Source of the DNA: Streptococcus parasuis
Lineage (GTDB): Bacteria; Bacillota; Bacilli; Lactobacillales; Streptococcaceae
DNA length: 64,000 bases
Assembly: GCF_021654455.1 (NCBI RefSeq)
Contig: NZ_AP024276.1
Span: 992,001-1,056,000 of the forward strand
Direction of reading: 5' to 3'
This document shows positions 1-7,508 of the stretch, one piece after another. The position numbers and the translations under genes were made by a program. The first letter of the stretch is position 1, and each line of letters starts with the position of its first letter. The notes under the pieces were generated by a model that worked only from the letters and a program-made list of their open reading frames with translations, had not been told where the DNA came from and ran no database searches.

Positions 1-67
1 TCCACAATACTCGTTTAAAAAGTATCCAAACAGTAGATTGTTTAATAATATTATATAATGTTGAATG

Positions 68-334
68 CTATGATTCCGAAACATCATCTTCTAATCGAGC
101 TCCACAATTATGACAAATACCTTGGGAAGACCATTTAAAATTTAATAATTTTTTGTATTGAGGACATCGTAAAAAGATAAATCTAAAAATTATATCAAGA
201 ATTATAAGAAATATAGATACATAAATCATTTCTTTGTGAATCGAATGAAAAAGAGGAATGTTTGAAACAAAAACAATTATTAGCACAAACAGTGCAACAG
301 CATTAAGTATCTGTCTGCATTTCTTTAGATTCAT
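68..334 (-). CDS. Small two-helix membrane protein with cysteine-pair tail
   Basis: This gene encodes about 88 aa of unknown function. Two hydrophobic stretches (about residues 11-28 and 37-55) should span the membrane, and the polar C-terminus has one lone Cys-Pro followed by a C-x2-C pair (CHNCG) that could form part of a zinc ribbon. I place the start at the ATG at 334 because GGTGG lies 8 nt upstream; a GTG at 346 is also in frame but has no good ribosome binding site. A TATTATATAA string upstream could be a -10 region. I do not recognise the family. It is transcribed away from mutY. Confidence 0.55.
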   Translation of the reverse strand: MNLKKCRQILNAVALFVLIIVFVSNIPLFHSIHKEMIYVSIFLIILDIIFRFIFLRCPQYKKLLNFKWSSQGICHNCGARLEDDVSES

Positions 335-346
335 TGTGTTAACCAC

Positions 347-588
347 CGTTCATTATGGTTTTTTATATAATACCCTACAAATGAAAAGATCTAATAGCGT
401 GATTGTGTAAAAATGTGTAAAAAAACAAGTAAAATTATTTTTCATAAGTTAAATTAGTAGGATATTTTGGTGGCATATTGTCTATATATTGGTAATTGTG
501 AAGTAGTTAACCTATATTATATGTAGAGCAGAGTTAAAATATCGGCCCAAAAGTCATAAAACTTACATTAAACTGTTTAAGAAGAATA
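347..588. other. AT-rich intergenic region between divergent genes
   Basis: No gene is seen on either strand. A TATTATATG string near 515 follows TTG-rich sequence and could start a short + strand transcript that ends at the hairpin at 615-642. The rest is simple AT-rich sequence. Confidence 0.4.
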
Positions 589-614
589 ATGATGAAGCTA
601 AGTATAAACAAGAT

Positions 615-648
615 AAGGGAGTTGGCAAAAGCTGGCTCCCTTTCTTTG
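615..648 (+). terminator. Terminator-like hairpin upstream of mutY
   Basis: AAGGGAGTTGGC (615-626) can pair with GCTGGCTCCCTT (631-642) across an AAAA loop, giving a 12-bp stem with three G-U pairs followed by a T-rich tail. It lies inside an open frame (ATG at 589) that is continuous with mutY. An extended -10 string TGTTATACT follows at once, so mutY may have its own promoter after this terminator. It may alternatively be an attenuator in the mutY leader. Confidence 0.5.
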
Positions 649-663
649 TGTTATACTAGATGT

Positions 664-1497
664 ATGTTAGATTTGAAAGAATATGGAATTGAAATGTGGC
701 CGGAGGAAAAGATTCAAGATTTTCGCAAGGCACTCTTAGATTGGTATGATGCCAATAAACGTGATTTGCCTTGGAGACGGACCAAGGATCCCTATGCTAT
801 ATGGGTGTCGGAAATCATGCTTCAACAGACAAGAGTTGACACTGTCATTCCTTATTATGAACGGTTTCTCCATCACTTGCCTACGATTAGTGATTTAGCA
901 CAAGCACCAGAGGAGGTCATTCTCAAACTCTGGGAGGGATTGGGCTATTATTCGCGCGTGCGGAATATGCAAAAGGCAGCGCAGCAAATGGTAGAAGATT
1001 TTGATGGGCAATTTCCGACCACGCATGCTGCCATTTCAAGCCTAAAGGGCATTGGTCCTTATACTGCCGGAGCTATTTCCAGTATTGCTTTTGACTTGCC
1101 AGAACCAGCGGTAGATGGCAATGTGATGCGTGTTCTCAGCCGCTTGTTTGAGGTTGATTATGATATTGGTTTGCCTGCCAATCGCAAGATTTTCCAAGCG
1201 ATGATGGAGCTATTGATTGATCCAGAGCGACCGGGTGATTTCAACCAAGCACTGATGGATCTGGGTTCGGATATTGAATCGCCAGGTAATCCACGTCCCC
1301 AGGACAGCCCAGTCAAAGCCTTTAGCGCAGCCTACTTAAATGGTACAATGGATAAGTATCCAATCAAAGCACCAAAGAAAAAGCCTATTCCCGTGGCCTA
1401 CCAAGGATTTCTCATTAGAAATAAAGAAAATCAATTTTTATTAGAAACATATCACAAATTTCCAATTATCATTTTGAATATTCTTAAATGCTCGTAA
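664..1497 (+). pseudogene. mutY: mutY adenine DNA glycosylase, 5' part, cut by ICE
   Basis: MutY removes adenine mispaired with 8-oxoguanine. This fragment keeps the glycosylase core: the LPWRR and SEIMLQQT motifs (E50, expected catalytic Glu), the helix-hairpin-helix LKGIGPYTAGA, and the VDGNVMRVL motif with the expected catalytic Asp. The first 261 residues are native; after E261 the frame runs into the ICE and adds 16 foreign residues before a stop. The four-cysteine iron-sulphur loop of most MutY proteins is absent (the region reads GSDIESPGNP), as known for Lactobacillales. The NUDIX-like 8-oxoG recognition domain is lost and lies at 18123-18491. The start ATG at 664 matches the usual streptococcal MLDLKEYG N-terminus; 589 is a longer alternative without support. 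Confidence 0.93.
1435..1446. other. Left ICE-chromosome junction
   Basis: TTTTTA (1435-1440) is followed by TTAGAA (1441-1446). Together with AAAAAT at 18123-18128 this gives T-rich, six-base coupling and A-rich segments, the target layout known for Tn916 integrase. TTAGAA reads as chromosomal coupling sequence because joining 1446 to 18123 restores the MutY frame (E-K-N-N-E-A). Confidence 0.8.
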
Positions 1498-1527
1498 AGC
1501 CTTGTTATGTAGGTTTTCGGGCATTTT
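1486..1527 (+). terminator. Terminator in the ICE end, after truncated mutY
   Basis: AAATGCTCGTAAAGCCT and AGGTTTTCGGGCATTT form an imperfect stem followed by a T-run at 1524-1529. It overlaps the stop of the truncated mutY frame and should end mutY transcripts just inside the element. Confidence 0.6.
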
Positions 1528-1615
1528 TTCTTTAGGAAGATACTTCACGTTTCTTTGTGTAATTTGTTATGAATTGATTGTTAAAAGTGGTAAAAGGGTA
1601 GTAAATTCATTTCTT

Positions 1616-2833
1616 TTAAAGGACTAAACATCTTGCTTGTTGTTCTTTTTCCAAGCGTTTCATTTCCTCCATAGCCGAATTACAGGTCGCATGTGCATAA
1701 TAGTTCAGTGTCATAGTTATGTTTGCGTGTCCCATAATATATTGCAGGGCTTTGGGATTCATACCGGCATTGGCACAGTTGGTGCAGAATGTATGCCTAA
1801 GTGTATGCGGTGTGATATGTGGCAATTTTTCCTCATGGCATTTGTTGTACTTTTTAATGAGGTTTCTTAGTATGCTGTTAAAATCACATGCCGTTTTAGG
1901 ATAGCCATTTCTGTTGAGAAAAAGAAAGTTGCTATATCCATCAATCTCAACACATTCGTTTTGGTTTTGCACTGCCAATACTCTTTTCAATGCCTGACAT
2001 GTAACTTCAACCATTGGTACTTGCCGCTCACTGCTTTTGGTTTTAGGTGTTTCAATGTAATACCCAAGCTCAGTGTTTCTTAGTAGCTGATGATTAACCA
2101 AGATAAGATGATTTTCAAAATCCAAATCTGTAACAGTCATACCGCATAGCTCTGAAATACGAAGTCCGGTTTTTAACAGTATCAGAATTTCGTCATAATT
2201 CTTGTGATAGACCGTATCAGACTTTGCGAAATCAAGCAGTCTTGCTTCCTGTTCCAGTGTCAATATCGTTTTAGGAACGGTATCATCATCAATAACGGTA
2301 TTAAGCTGAAAATCAAATGGATTCTTTCTTACATAATCATCCTGTATCGCAATGTAAAAGGAAGCTCGCAGTGACCGCTTATAGTTATTGATGGTGGAAT
2401 AGGCAAATCCGTTTTCACTCATTCTAATAGCCCATTCCTTAGCGTCAGACGGTTTAATGCTGTCTATGCTTCTTGCGCCCAGCTTATCGTTCTTCAAAAT
2501 TTCCATCAGATATTTACGTCCGGTCTTTGTGTTTGCTTTTACATTAGGACGCTGAGCATTTTGCTTGGCGTAAAGCTGGCAAAGTGTCATCTTCTTGCCG
2601 ATAACATCAATCCCATCTTGAACATCTTTTTGTATCTCTGCAATTTTTTCACGCAGTGCGATACAATCCCGCTTGCCTGCCGGTACTCTGTCCGTAGATA
2701 CCAGCTTCCATGAGTAGATAAACTGTGTTTCTCCGAATGAATCTATATATTTGTATAAGTATCTTCCGTCTTTTCTCTGGCTCTCTCCAGTCCTCAAAAT
2801 CCGACCTTTACGGTCACGTCTTTTTTCTGACAT
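1616..2833 (-). CDS. int: Tn916-type tyrosine integrase
   Basis: A 405-aa tyrosine recombinase that excises and inserts the element. The N-terminal arm-binding domain (about residues 1-70) begins SEKRRDRKGRILRTGE as in Tn916 Int, followed by a SAM-like core-binding domain. Catalytic signatures are visible: TGLRISELCG (Arg), HTLRHTF (His and Arg), GHANITMTLNYY (His and the nucleophilic Tyr in NYY). AAAGGAG lies 8 nt before the ATG. Xis sits just upstream on the same strand and the two probably share a transcript. Family assignment is firm. Confidence 0.97.
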   Translation of the reverse strand: MSEKRRDRKGRILRTGESQRKDGRYLYKYIDSFGETQFIYSWKLVSTDRVPAGKRDCIALREKIAEIQKDVQDGIDVIGKKMTLCQLYAKQNAQRPNVKANTKTGRKYLMEILKNDKLGARSIDSIKPSDAKEWAIRMSENGFAYSTINNYKRSLRASFYIAIQDDYVRKNPFDFQLNTVIDDDTVPKTILTLEQEARLLDFAKSDTVYHKNYDEILILLKTGLRISELCGMTVTDLDFENHLILVNHQLLRNTELGYYIETPKTKSSERQVPMVEVTCQALKRVLAVQNQNECVEIDGYSNFLFLNRNGYPKTACDFNSILRNLIKKYNKCHEEKLPHITPHTLRHTFCTNCANAGMNPKALQYIMGHANITMTLNYYAHATCNSAMEEMKRLEKEQQARCLVL

Positions 2834-2915
2834 GGTATCTGCTCCTTTCCTGTATGGAAAGAGCCTTGATACGACTTGATACGATTATACCATATCTATT
2901 CAAGACCCTTATACC

Positions 2916-3119
2916 CTATATGACATCTAATGTATCTATCACTTTTTCAAATTGCTTTCGCTTGATCTGAATCCTGTTCCCGTTCATAATCAGCCAGCCT
3001 GCATTCTTGTTTTCTTCTGCTAAACGACGCAGCTTATTTTCACCGATACGGAAATATTTAGCAGCTTCTTCAATCGTCAGCGTGTAGCGTTCCCAGATAG
3101 GAACATAAGCCTGATTCAT
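2916..3119 (-). CDS. xis: Excisionase Xis
   Basis: A 67-aa winged-helix recombination directionality factor that bends DNA at the element ends to favour excision. [18 protein letters not shown] sequence at the N-terminus, the [13 protein letters not shown] helix and the basic [10 protein letters not shown] stretch match Tn916 Xis closely from memory. It lies 82 nt before int. An AAAGGAGG-type site precedes the ATG at 3119. Confidence 0.95.
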   Translation of the reverse strand: MNQAYVPIWERYTLTIEEAAKYFRIGENKLRRLAEENKNAGWLIMNGNRIQIKRKQFEKVIDTLDVI

Positions 3120-3573
3120 GTCATCAATCCTCCTTTCAAATTTTTGGCTTTACAAGCAGTCAGACAGCCTTGGCAAGGCTCACGGGAATCTCACCCCTGC
3201 ATGGTTCTCATGCAGCCGTACTCATTGCCTGCGACGGCTCACACAGGTTCTCTGTGCTTCAACGCTCGGACTGTGACTGTACGGGAGTATCATTATGTCG
3301 ATAAAAAAGTCATGGCAATCATCTTGCTGATGATGACTTATGGAGTTCCGGTATCAATCGCTCACTGTCATTTCTGACAGGTCATGGCGTACCAGTCCAT
3401 CAGCTCGTTTCTTATCGCAACGTATCTGACCGCTTTATTCAGTTTTCAAAGAACATAGGGGCTTATTCGCCTGCAAAAACACATATGGGAATATATGCTT
3501 TTGCAGAATAACAAGCCTCTCCAATCGGGAAGCGTGGAAACGTCATCACGCTTCCACGAAAAGAGAGCGTGTG
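3120..3573. other. Non-coding, hairpin-rich region between xis and orf8
   Basis: No convincing gene lies in this 454-nt stretch. It holds a long imperfect hairpin at about 3457-3520 (CTGCAAAA at 3471-3478 pairs with TTTTGCAG at 3498-3505, extended outward by matching GGCTT/AAGCC arms) and a perfect 9-bp hairpin GGAAGCGTG (3528-3536) with CACGCTTCC (3547-3555). No T-run follows either in the - direction, so they are not simple terminators. They may be a structured leader of xis-int. Confidence 0.5.
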
Positions 3574-3804
3574 TCACTTGATTTCAAATGACAGAATCTT
3601 TGTAATCAGCCTTGTTTCCATTCGTCCACGCAAAACCTCATCAACAACCATGCTTTGGTTTCCGTATTCGTCTTTCATCAGACGCAGGGAGCGTTTTGTC
3701 ATATATCCCCGATAGTGCCGGATAATCTGATTGATTGCTTCTGAATTGCCGTCAGCAGCTTTGACAATGAGAGGAAAGGGAACAAGAGGATAATTCTTCT
3801 TCAT
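3574..3804 (-). CDS. Orf8-like regulator of Tn916
   Basis: A 76-aa protein matching the Orf8 family of Tn916 elements (helix-turn-helix domain-containing, conjugative transposon). In Tn916, Orf7 and Orf8 together promote transcription through xis-int, and hence excision. The sequence is basic, with NQIIRHYRGYMTKRSL resembling the helical start of sigma-like helix-turn-helix proteins. Its start overlaps the end of orf7 by 4 nt, so the two are translationally coupled. Confidence 0.88.
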   Translation of the reverse strand: MKKNYPLVPFPLIVKAADGNSEAINQIIRHYRGYMTKRSLRLMKDEYGNQSMVVDEVLRGRMETRLITKILSFEIK

Positions 3805-4223
3805 TCTTCAAATTCCTCCATAAACTTCTTCATCATGGCAAGTCCGCCGGTTCTGTGCCGGTAAACAGTGGAACGGTTTACTTTCAACATGTCTGCAATC
3901 TCCGAATCGCTCATATTCATAAAATAGAACAGAAGCAGAATCTCACGCTTGTTGCTCGGCAAGTTCCGCAGTGCTTCGCTTAGCAGGTCATTTTCAATGC
4001 TGATGGATATGCCGTTCAGCATAAAAATCTGAAAGTCCGTTACATAGCTGTCTGTTGTGGCAAACTGACTGACAAGATAATCGCCGATTTCCGAAAAGGA
4101 CACTTCATGTTTTGCCAGTCTGGAAAGCTGTTTGAAATAGTCCTTTCGTTCATCTTCCATAGCCTGCTTGCAGATGTAGTCAAACTGGTTTTCTATCGTT
4201 GTCTGAAAAGATGACGGTTTCAT
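3801..4223 (-). CDS. Orf7-like sigma-70 type regulator of Tn916
   Basis: A 140-aa sigma-region-4 protein. Residues about 85-130 (LPSNKREILLLFYFMNMSDSEIADML...NRSTVYRHR) form a typical region 4 helix-turn-helix. In Tn916 Orf7 acts with Orf8 to turn on the xis-int genes and, after circularisation, the transfer genes. A strong AAAGGGGGTGAGAAC site lies before the ATG. The usual divergent repressor gene orf9 is not present upstream, so control of orf7 here probably differs and may rest on the leader and terminator at 4352-4510. Confidence 0.9.
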   Translation of the reverse strand: MKPSSFQTTIENQFDYICKQAMEDERKDYFKQLSRLAKHEVSFSEIGDYLVSQFATTDSYVTDFQIFMLNGISISIENDLLSEALRNLPSNKREILLLFYFMNMSDSEIADMLKVNRSTVYRHRTGGLAMMKKFMEEFEE

Positions 4224-4351
4224 GTTCTCACCCCCTTTCTCTGGATTGAAAGGAAGTGAGCCTTGCTCCTTTACCTCCTTTCACTCTTAGTCCCGACGTG
4301 AAAGGGGGATTTGTTGCATTACCAGTCAAAAAAATTTCGGATAAATAAAAA

Positions 4352-4383
4352 ACACACAAACAGACCGTTCTCTGTTTATGTGT
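4352..4383 (-). terminator. Rho-independent terminator upstream of orf7
   Basis: On the - strand ACACATAAACAGA pairs with TCTGTTTGTGTGT around a 6-nt loop and is followed by a T-run. It lies in the leader between the KTR gene and orf7, so orf7-orf8 expression would need read-through or a promoter after it. Confidence 0.7.
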
Positions 4384-4456
4384 CCATGCAGTGTTGCTTA
4401 TATTATTTGTGGAAGTGAAAAACCACGGAGGATTCTTTTGTATAGATAACTGTGTT

Positions 4457-4510
4457 TTATGTTTGTAAGCAAATGCCGTATAAAATCGGCTTGTAGTATA
4501 TATTTTTCAT
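4457..4510 (-). promoter_or_regulatory. Candidate 17-aa leader peptide before orf7
   Basis: A short frame, MKNIYYKPILYGICLQT, starts at 4510 with AGGAG placed 7 nt upstream. It lies directly after the KTR terminator and before the terminator at 4352-4383. Its own codons contain a small GCCG/CGGC inverted repeat. The order of short ORF, terminator and regulator gene resembles translational attenuation. Whether it is translated is not known. Confidence 0.45.
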
Positions 4511-4531
4511 GATAATTCTCCTAATAAAAAT

Positions 4532-4570
4532 AGCCGATAACATAAGATTTTATATCTTACATCATCGGCT
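4532..4570 (-). terminator. Terminator of the hydrolase-KTR operon
   Basis: AGCCGATGATGTAAGAT pairs with ATCTTATGTTATCGGCT over 17 positions including G-U pairs, with a 5-nt loop, then ATTTTTATT on the - strand. It overlaps the stop codon of the KTR gene. Confidence 0.8.
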
Positions 4571-4759
4571 CTGCGTCTTTGCGTCCGGCTCTTTAATGAT
4601 TGTGGTTTTAAACTCTTTTATACTAACTAAAGTTTCTAATTTACACTTAGGACAGTAAAGAGGAAAATTCCTTAATTCGGTATCTTTTCGTAGTTTTATC
4701 CTCGTTTTACTTTTACATATAGGACATAACAACCATTCTGTTAGCAACATCGTCATCAC
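4562..4759 (-). CDS. Cysteine-rich KTR protein of Tn916 elements
   Basis: A 65-aa zinc-ribbon-like protein of unknown role, a regular passenger of Tn916-family elements next to the tetracycline resistance gene. Two C-P-x-C knuckles are visible (LCPICKSKTR and YCPKCKLET), and the C-terminus KEPDAKTQSR is the conserved KTR tail. Its start overlaps the stop of the hydrolase gene by 4 nt, so it is translated with the hydrolase. It marks the cargo as sitting in the tet(M) position. Confidence 0.85.
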   Translation of the reverse strand: MMTMLLTEWLLCPICKSKTRIKLRKDTELRNFPLYCPKCKLETLVSIKEFKTTIIKEPDAKTQSR

Positions 4760-5790
4760 TCACCATTACATATAGAATTATCAGATACAATTTCTCTAAA
4801 TTCTGATAATAGTTTAATATACTCTTTTGGCTTGAAAGTATGAATAACATGATTAGCGGAAACTTTTTTATATATTATTTGCGGAGCCAAGGAAATAGCA
4901 TGATGAGCGTCATCATCATCAAATGCTCCTATAAGTCCGTAATTTTCGTAGCGTTTCCAATCGGCTTGAATAAGCAGTACGGGGCATTTGGTTTTTTCAA
5001 AAGCTTCTGCATGGTCAATACCATCATAAAACCTGCCATCTACAAAGGCTCTGGCAAAATCCGGGTCAAACATAGACAATGATTTAATTAGCAAACGTAA
5101 GCTATCTGGGAAGCCAATTTCAACCGGACTATCAGGGTATTTATCCTGAAACTTCTTTATCTTTCGTGATAACCAACTAACAAACCAATTTGGAATTCTT
5201 TTGATTCTCTTATCAGAAGCTGGTACTTCCATATTTTGAAAATAATTTGCTAAATCTCTATCTGGTATATTTCCGATTTGATTAACAAGGTGCTTTAGCC
5301 CGTTATATACGAATTTATCTTGTTCTTTAAATCGTGGCATTTCAGCAGAAAAAATGGGTGCGTCCTCAAGAATAATTCCGGAAATATATTCAGGAATATT
5401 AGCAGCACACCAAAGAGCGATAATGCCACCTGATGAATTTCCGCTAATAATAACTTTTTGTTTTATTACATTTTCTATAAATATTTTTATGTCCTCACCA
5501 ATAATTTTCCATGAATAATGCCCCGGTGTCCAAGAAGACTTTCCATGACCTCTCACATCTATGGCATATACTTGGAAAATTTTTGATAGTGGCAAAAGTA
5601 CTTTCTTATAACTTTCCCACATACCCATTTGAGCAGGAATCAATAATAAACTCGGTCCATTTTTAGGACCAACCACATAGTTCAGCTTAACGCTCCCTGT
5701 ATCATAAGTTTTTTCTGAAAAACCAGCATTTACCAGTTTTCGATTATTTAGTTTTCCAGACAATTTTTCGTATGGATTTTTATAGTTCAT
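4756..5790 (-). CDS. Alpha/beta hydrolase carried by the ICE
   Basis: A 344-aa cytoplasmic alpha/beta hydrolase with no signal peptide. The fold landmarks are LLLIPAQ (oxyanion region, about 48-54), VRGHGKS (79-85), the nucleophile elbow G-N-S-S-G (Ser119), a likely acid at Asp277 (LLIQAD) and a likely His314 (SANHVIH). The start has TAGGAGG 8 nt upstream. It occupies the slot of tet(M) and is driven by a TetR gene, which suggests it destroys a small toxic ester or lactone. Macrolide esterases of the EstT type share the fold, but I cannot confirm that group. The exact substrate is unknown. AT-rich codon use sets it apart from the ICE backbone. Confidence 0.85.
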   Translation of the reverse strand: MNYKNPYEKLSGKLNNRKLVNAGFSEKTYDTGSVKLNYVVGPKNGPSLLLIPAQMGMWESYKKVLLPLSKIFQVYAIDVRGHGKSSWTPGHYSWKIIGEDIKIFIENVIKQKVIISGNSSGGIIALWCAANIPEYISGIILEDAPIFSAEMPRFKEQDKFVYNGLKHLVNQIGNIPDRDLANYFQNMEVPASDKRIKRIPNWFVSWLSRKIKKFQDKYPDSPVEIGFPDSLRLLIKSLSMFDPDFARAFVDGRFYDGIDHAEAFEKTKCPVLLIQADWKRYENYGLIGAFDDDDAHHAISLAPQIIYKKVSANHVIHTFKPKEYIKLLSEFREIVSDNSICNGE

Positions 5791-5824
5791 TCAACATTCC
5801 TCCTAACTATAATTCTTGAATGTT

Positions 5825-6463
5825 TTACTCGATAACAATTCCGTAAATCATTAAATCAAGATATTCTTTAACATCTTTTTTAAATTCATGAAAATTATCA
5901 AATAACTCCATTGGCTTGTCTTGATACAAATGTAGATATTTCATTACAATTGCATCAATATACAAACTTAAACTCTCTATAATTTTTTGAGTATCTATGT
6001 CTTGTCTTAGTTTCAATTTTTTAACAGCACTTAAAATAATCTTACTTGATTTTTCTTTTGATTTTTTATGATATATGCTTAAAATATTTCTAATATCTTT
6101 ACTAACTTCTTTGTGTGTTTCCTTTGAAACCATATTTAAAAATTTTGTTTCATTTGGATATTTTGTGATTAAATTATATTTCATATCCATCATATAAAAA
6201 ATTATTTCATAAAAATTATCATAAGTTCCTTCGTATTCTAAATCTTGTGTCAATAGGTCGACTGTATGTTTAAACAGGTATAAGTAAAAATTCTTTTTAT
6301 TGCCAAAATAATAAAATAATAAACCTTTAGAAATACCAGCTTCATGAGTGATTAAATCAGTCCGTGCTTCTACAAAGGAAAACTTTGAGAAAATTTCAAT
6401 TCCCTTGGTTATTATTTGCTCCTTTTTTTCATCTGAAATTTTTTCAAAATTCTTAGTAACCAT
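5825..6463 (-). CDS. TetR-family repressor of the cargo operon
   Basis: A 212-aa TetR regulator. The N-terminal helix-turn-helix is clear (ARTDLITHEAGISKGLLFYYFGNKKNFY, about residues 32-60); the C-terminal helical part would bind a ligand that is not known. I choose the ATG at 6463 (MVTKNFEKI) with GAGGTG a few bases upstream; an in-frame start at 6487 lies inside operator DNA and is unlikely. It is the first gene of the operon tetR-hydrolase-KTR, 34 nt before the hydrolase, and should repress itself and the hydrolase through the two operators at 6477-6540. It is very AT-rich. Confidence 0.9.
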   Translation of the reverse strand: MVTKNFEKISDEKKEQIITKGIEIFSKFSFVEARTDLITHEAGISKGLLFYYFGNKKNFYLYLFKHTVDLLTQDLEYEGTYDNFYEIIFYMMDMKYNLITKYPNETKFLNMVSKETHKEVSKDIRNILSIYHKKSKEKSSKIILSAVKKLKLRQDIDTQKIIESLSLYIDAIVMKYLHLYQDKPMELFDNFHEFKKDVKEYLDLMIYGIVIE

Positions 6464-6476
6464 TAGACACCTCACT

Positions 6477-6540
6477 AAATTGACCAATCAGTCAGTACTC
6501 TTGATTAGAGTATATCATATTTTGACTGATTGGTCAATTT
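6477..6540 (-). promoter_or_regulatory. TetR operon promoter with twin operators
   Basis: Two perfect inverted 18-bp copies (6477-6494 and 6523-6540) each contain TGACTGATTGGTCA or its complement, itself a near-palindrome TGAC-N6-GTCA. Between them a - strand promoter is seen: -35 TTGACC (6532-6537), 17-bp spacer, -10 TATACT (6509-6514). One operator covers the -35 and the other the start of transcription, the usual arrangement for tight TetR repression. Confidence 0.88.
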
Positions 6541-6582
6541 CGGATGGTAAAGAGTGAAATGGTAATATTTTCTTTGATTAGA

Positions 6583-7494
6583 TTACTTCACAATCTTCCA
6601 ATTCCCATCATTCTTTTCAAGTGTCAGACTGAACTGTGATACCTGCGTTGCTTTGGTCTGTGGGTCAAGATATTTAACCGATAAAGACACTGTAACCTGA
6701 TTTTCTTTACGATTATAAATCGGATTGACCAGCTCCTGAAAAACATACTCTTTTCCAACCGGTTTTAGGATTCCATCTGTCACATAGTAGGACAGTTCCT
6801 TTTGCGTGGCAGTCGGGTAGAGCTTGAAGAAGGTGGTTAAAAAGTCATTGATTTCATTTGCAGTAACAGAATCCACCGTGCCGTCATTTTCTATTATCTT
6901 AGGCTGATAGGAAGACTTTGACGGTATGCTTGTAATGGTCGGATTCTTAATGATGACCATGTTTCCGGCACTGTCCACATAGACACTGACAGAATAAGCA
7001 GACTGCACGTTTTTCTTGCTTTCTCCCTCTGTAATAAGCTGTTCTACACTGTAGGTCATATCAAAGGTGTGATTCCCAGTATTTTTGACGCTCCATATCT
7101 GAAAGTTTTGAAGCGAGGAGGACACCGGTATATCCTTTCGTACCGTGTCGTTATTAAGAGCTTGAAGCTCCTCTGTCAGATAGTTTTTCAGTGCTTTGGT
7201 TCGGTTGTCAATCGAGGTGCTGTTTTGCTCCCATGTGTAATAGACTTTCGCAAATTTCTCTACAAAATTTTCTATATTATGCGTATCCATATATTCTTTT
7301 TCGATGACCTTCGTTTCATGAATGGTATGGGTATCTATTGCCGTAAAATGCTTAAATACCGCAAAGCTGAAGCTGACTGCTAAGAGTATCCACAGGGCAA
7401 TCACTATCTTTCTTCGAGGATTTATCTTATGAATACGGGGTTTCTTCTCTTTTGGAAGCTGTTTTTTATTGTTGTTATGATTGATGAATTTCAT
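6583..7494 (-). CDS. Conjugation protein Orf13 (TcpC-like)
   Basis: A 303-aa bitopic membrane protein of the Tn916 transfer channel, homologous to TcpC/VirB8-type proteins. One transmembrane segment (about residues 28-48, IVIALWILLAVSFSFAVF) follows a basic cytoplasmic tail; the rest is an extracellular domain with two NTF2-like repeats. It is the last gene of the transfer operon, 14 nt after the orf14 gene. Confidence 0.92.
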   Translation of the reverse strand: MKFINHNNNKKQLPKEKKPRIHKINPRRKIVIALWILLAVSFSFAVFKHFTAIDTHTIHETKVIEKEYMDTHNIENFVEKFAKVYYTWEQNSTSIDNRTKALKNYLTEELQALNNDTVRKDIPVSSSLQNFQIWSVKNTGNHTFDMTYSVEQLITEGESKKNVQSAYSVSVYVDSAGNMVIIKNPTITSIPSKSSYQPKIIENDGTVDSVTANEINDFLTTFFKLYPTATQKELSYYVTDGILKPVGKEYVFQELVNPIYNRKENQVTVSLSVKYLDPQTKATQVSQFSLTLEKNDGNWKIVK

Positions 7495-7508
7495 ATTTTA
7501 TTCCTTTC

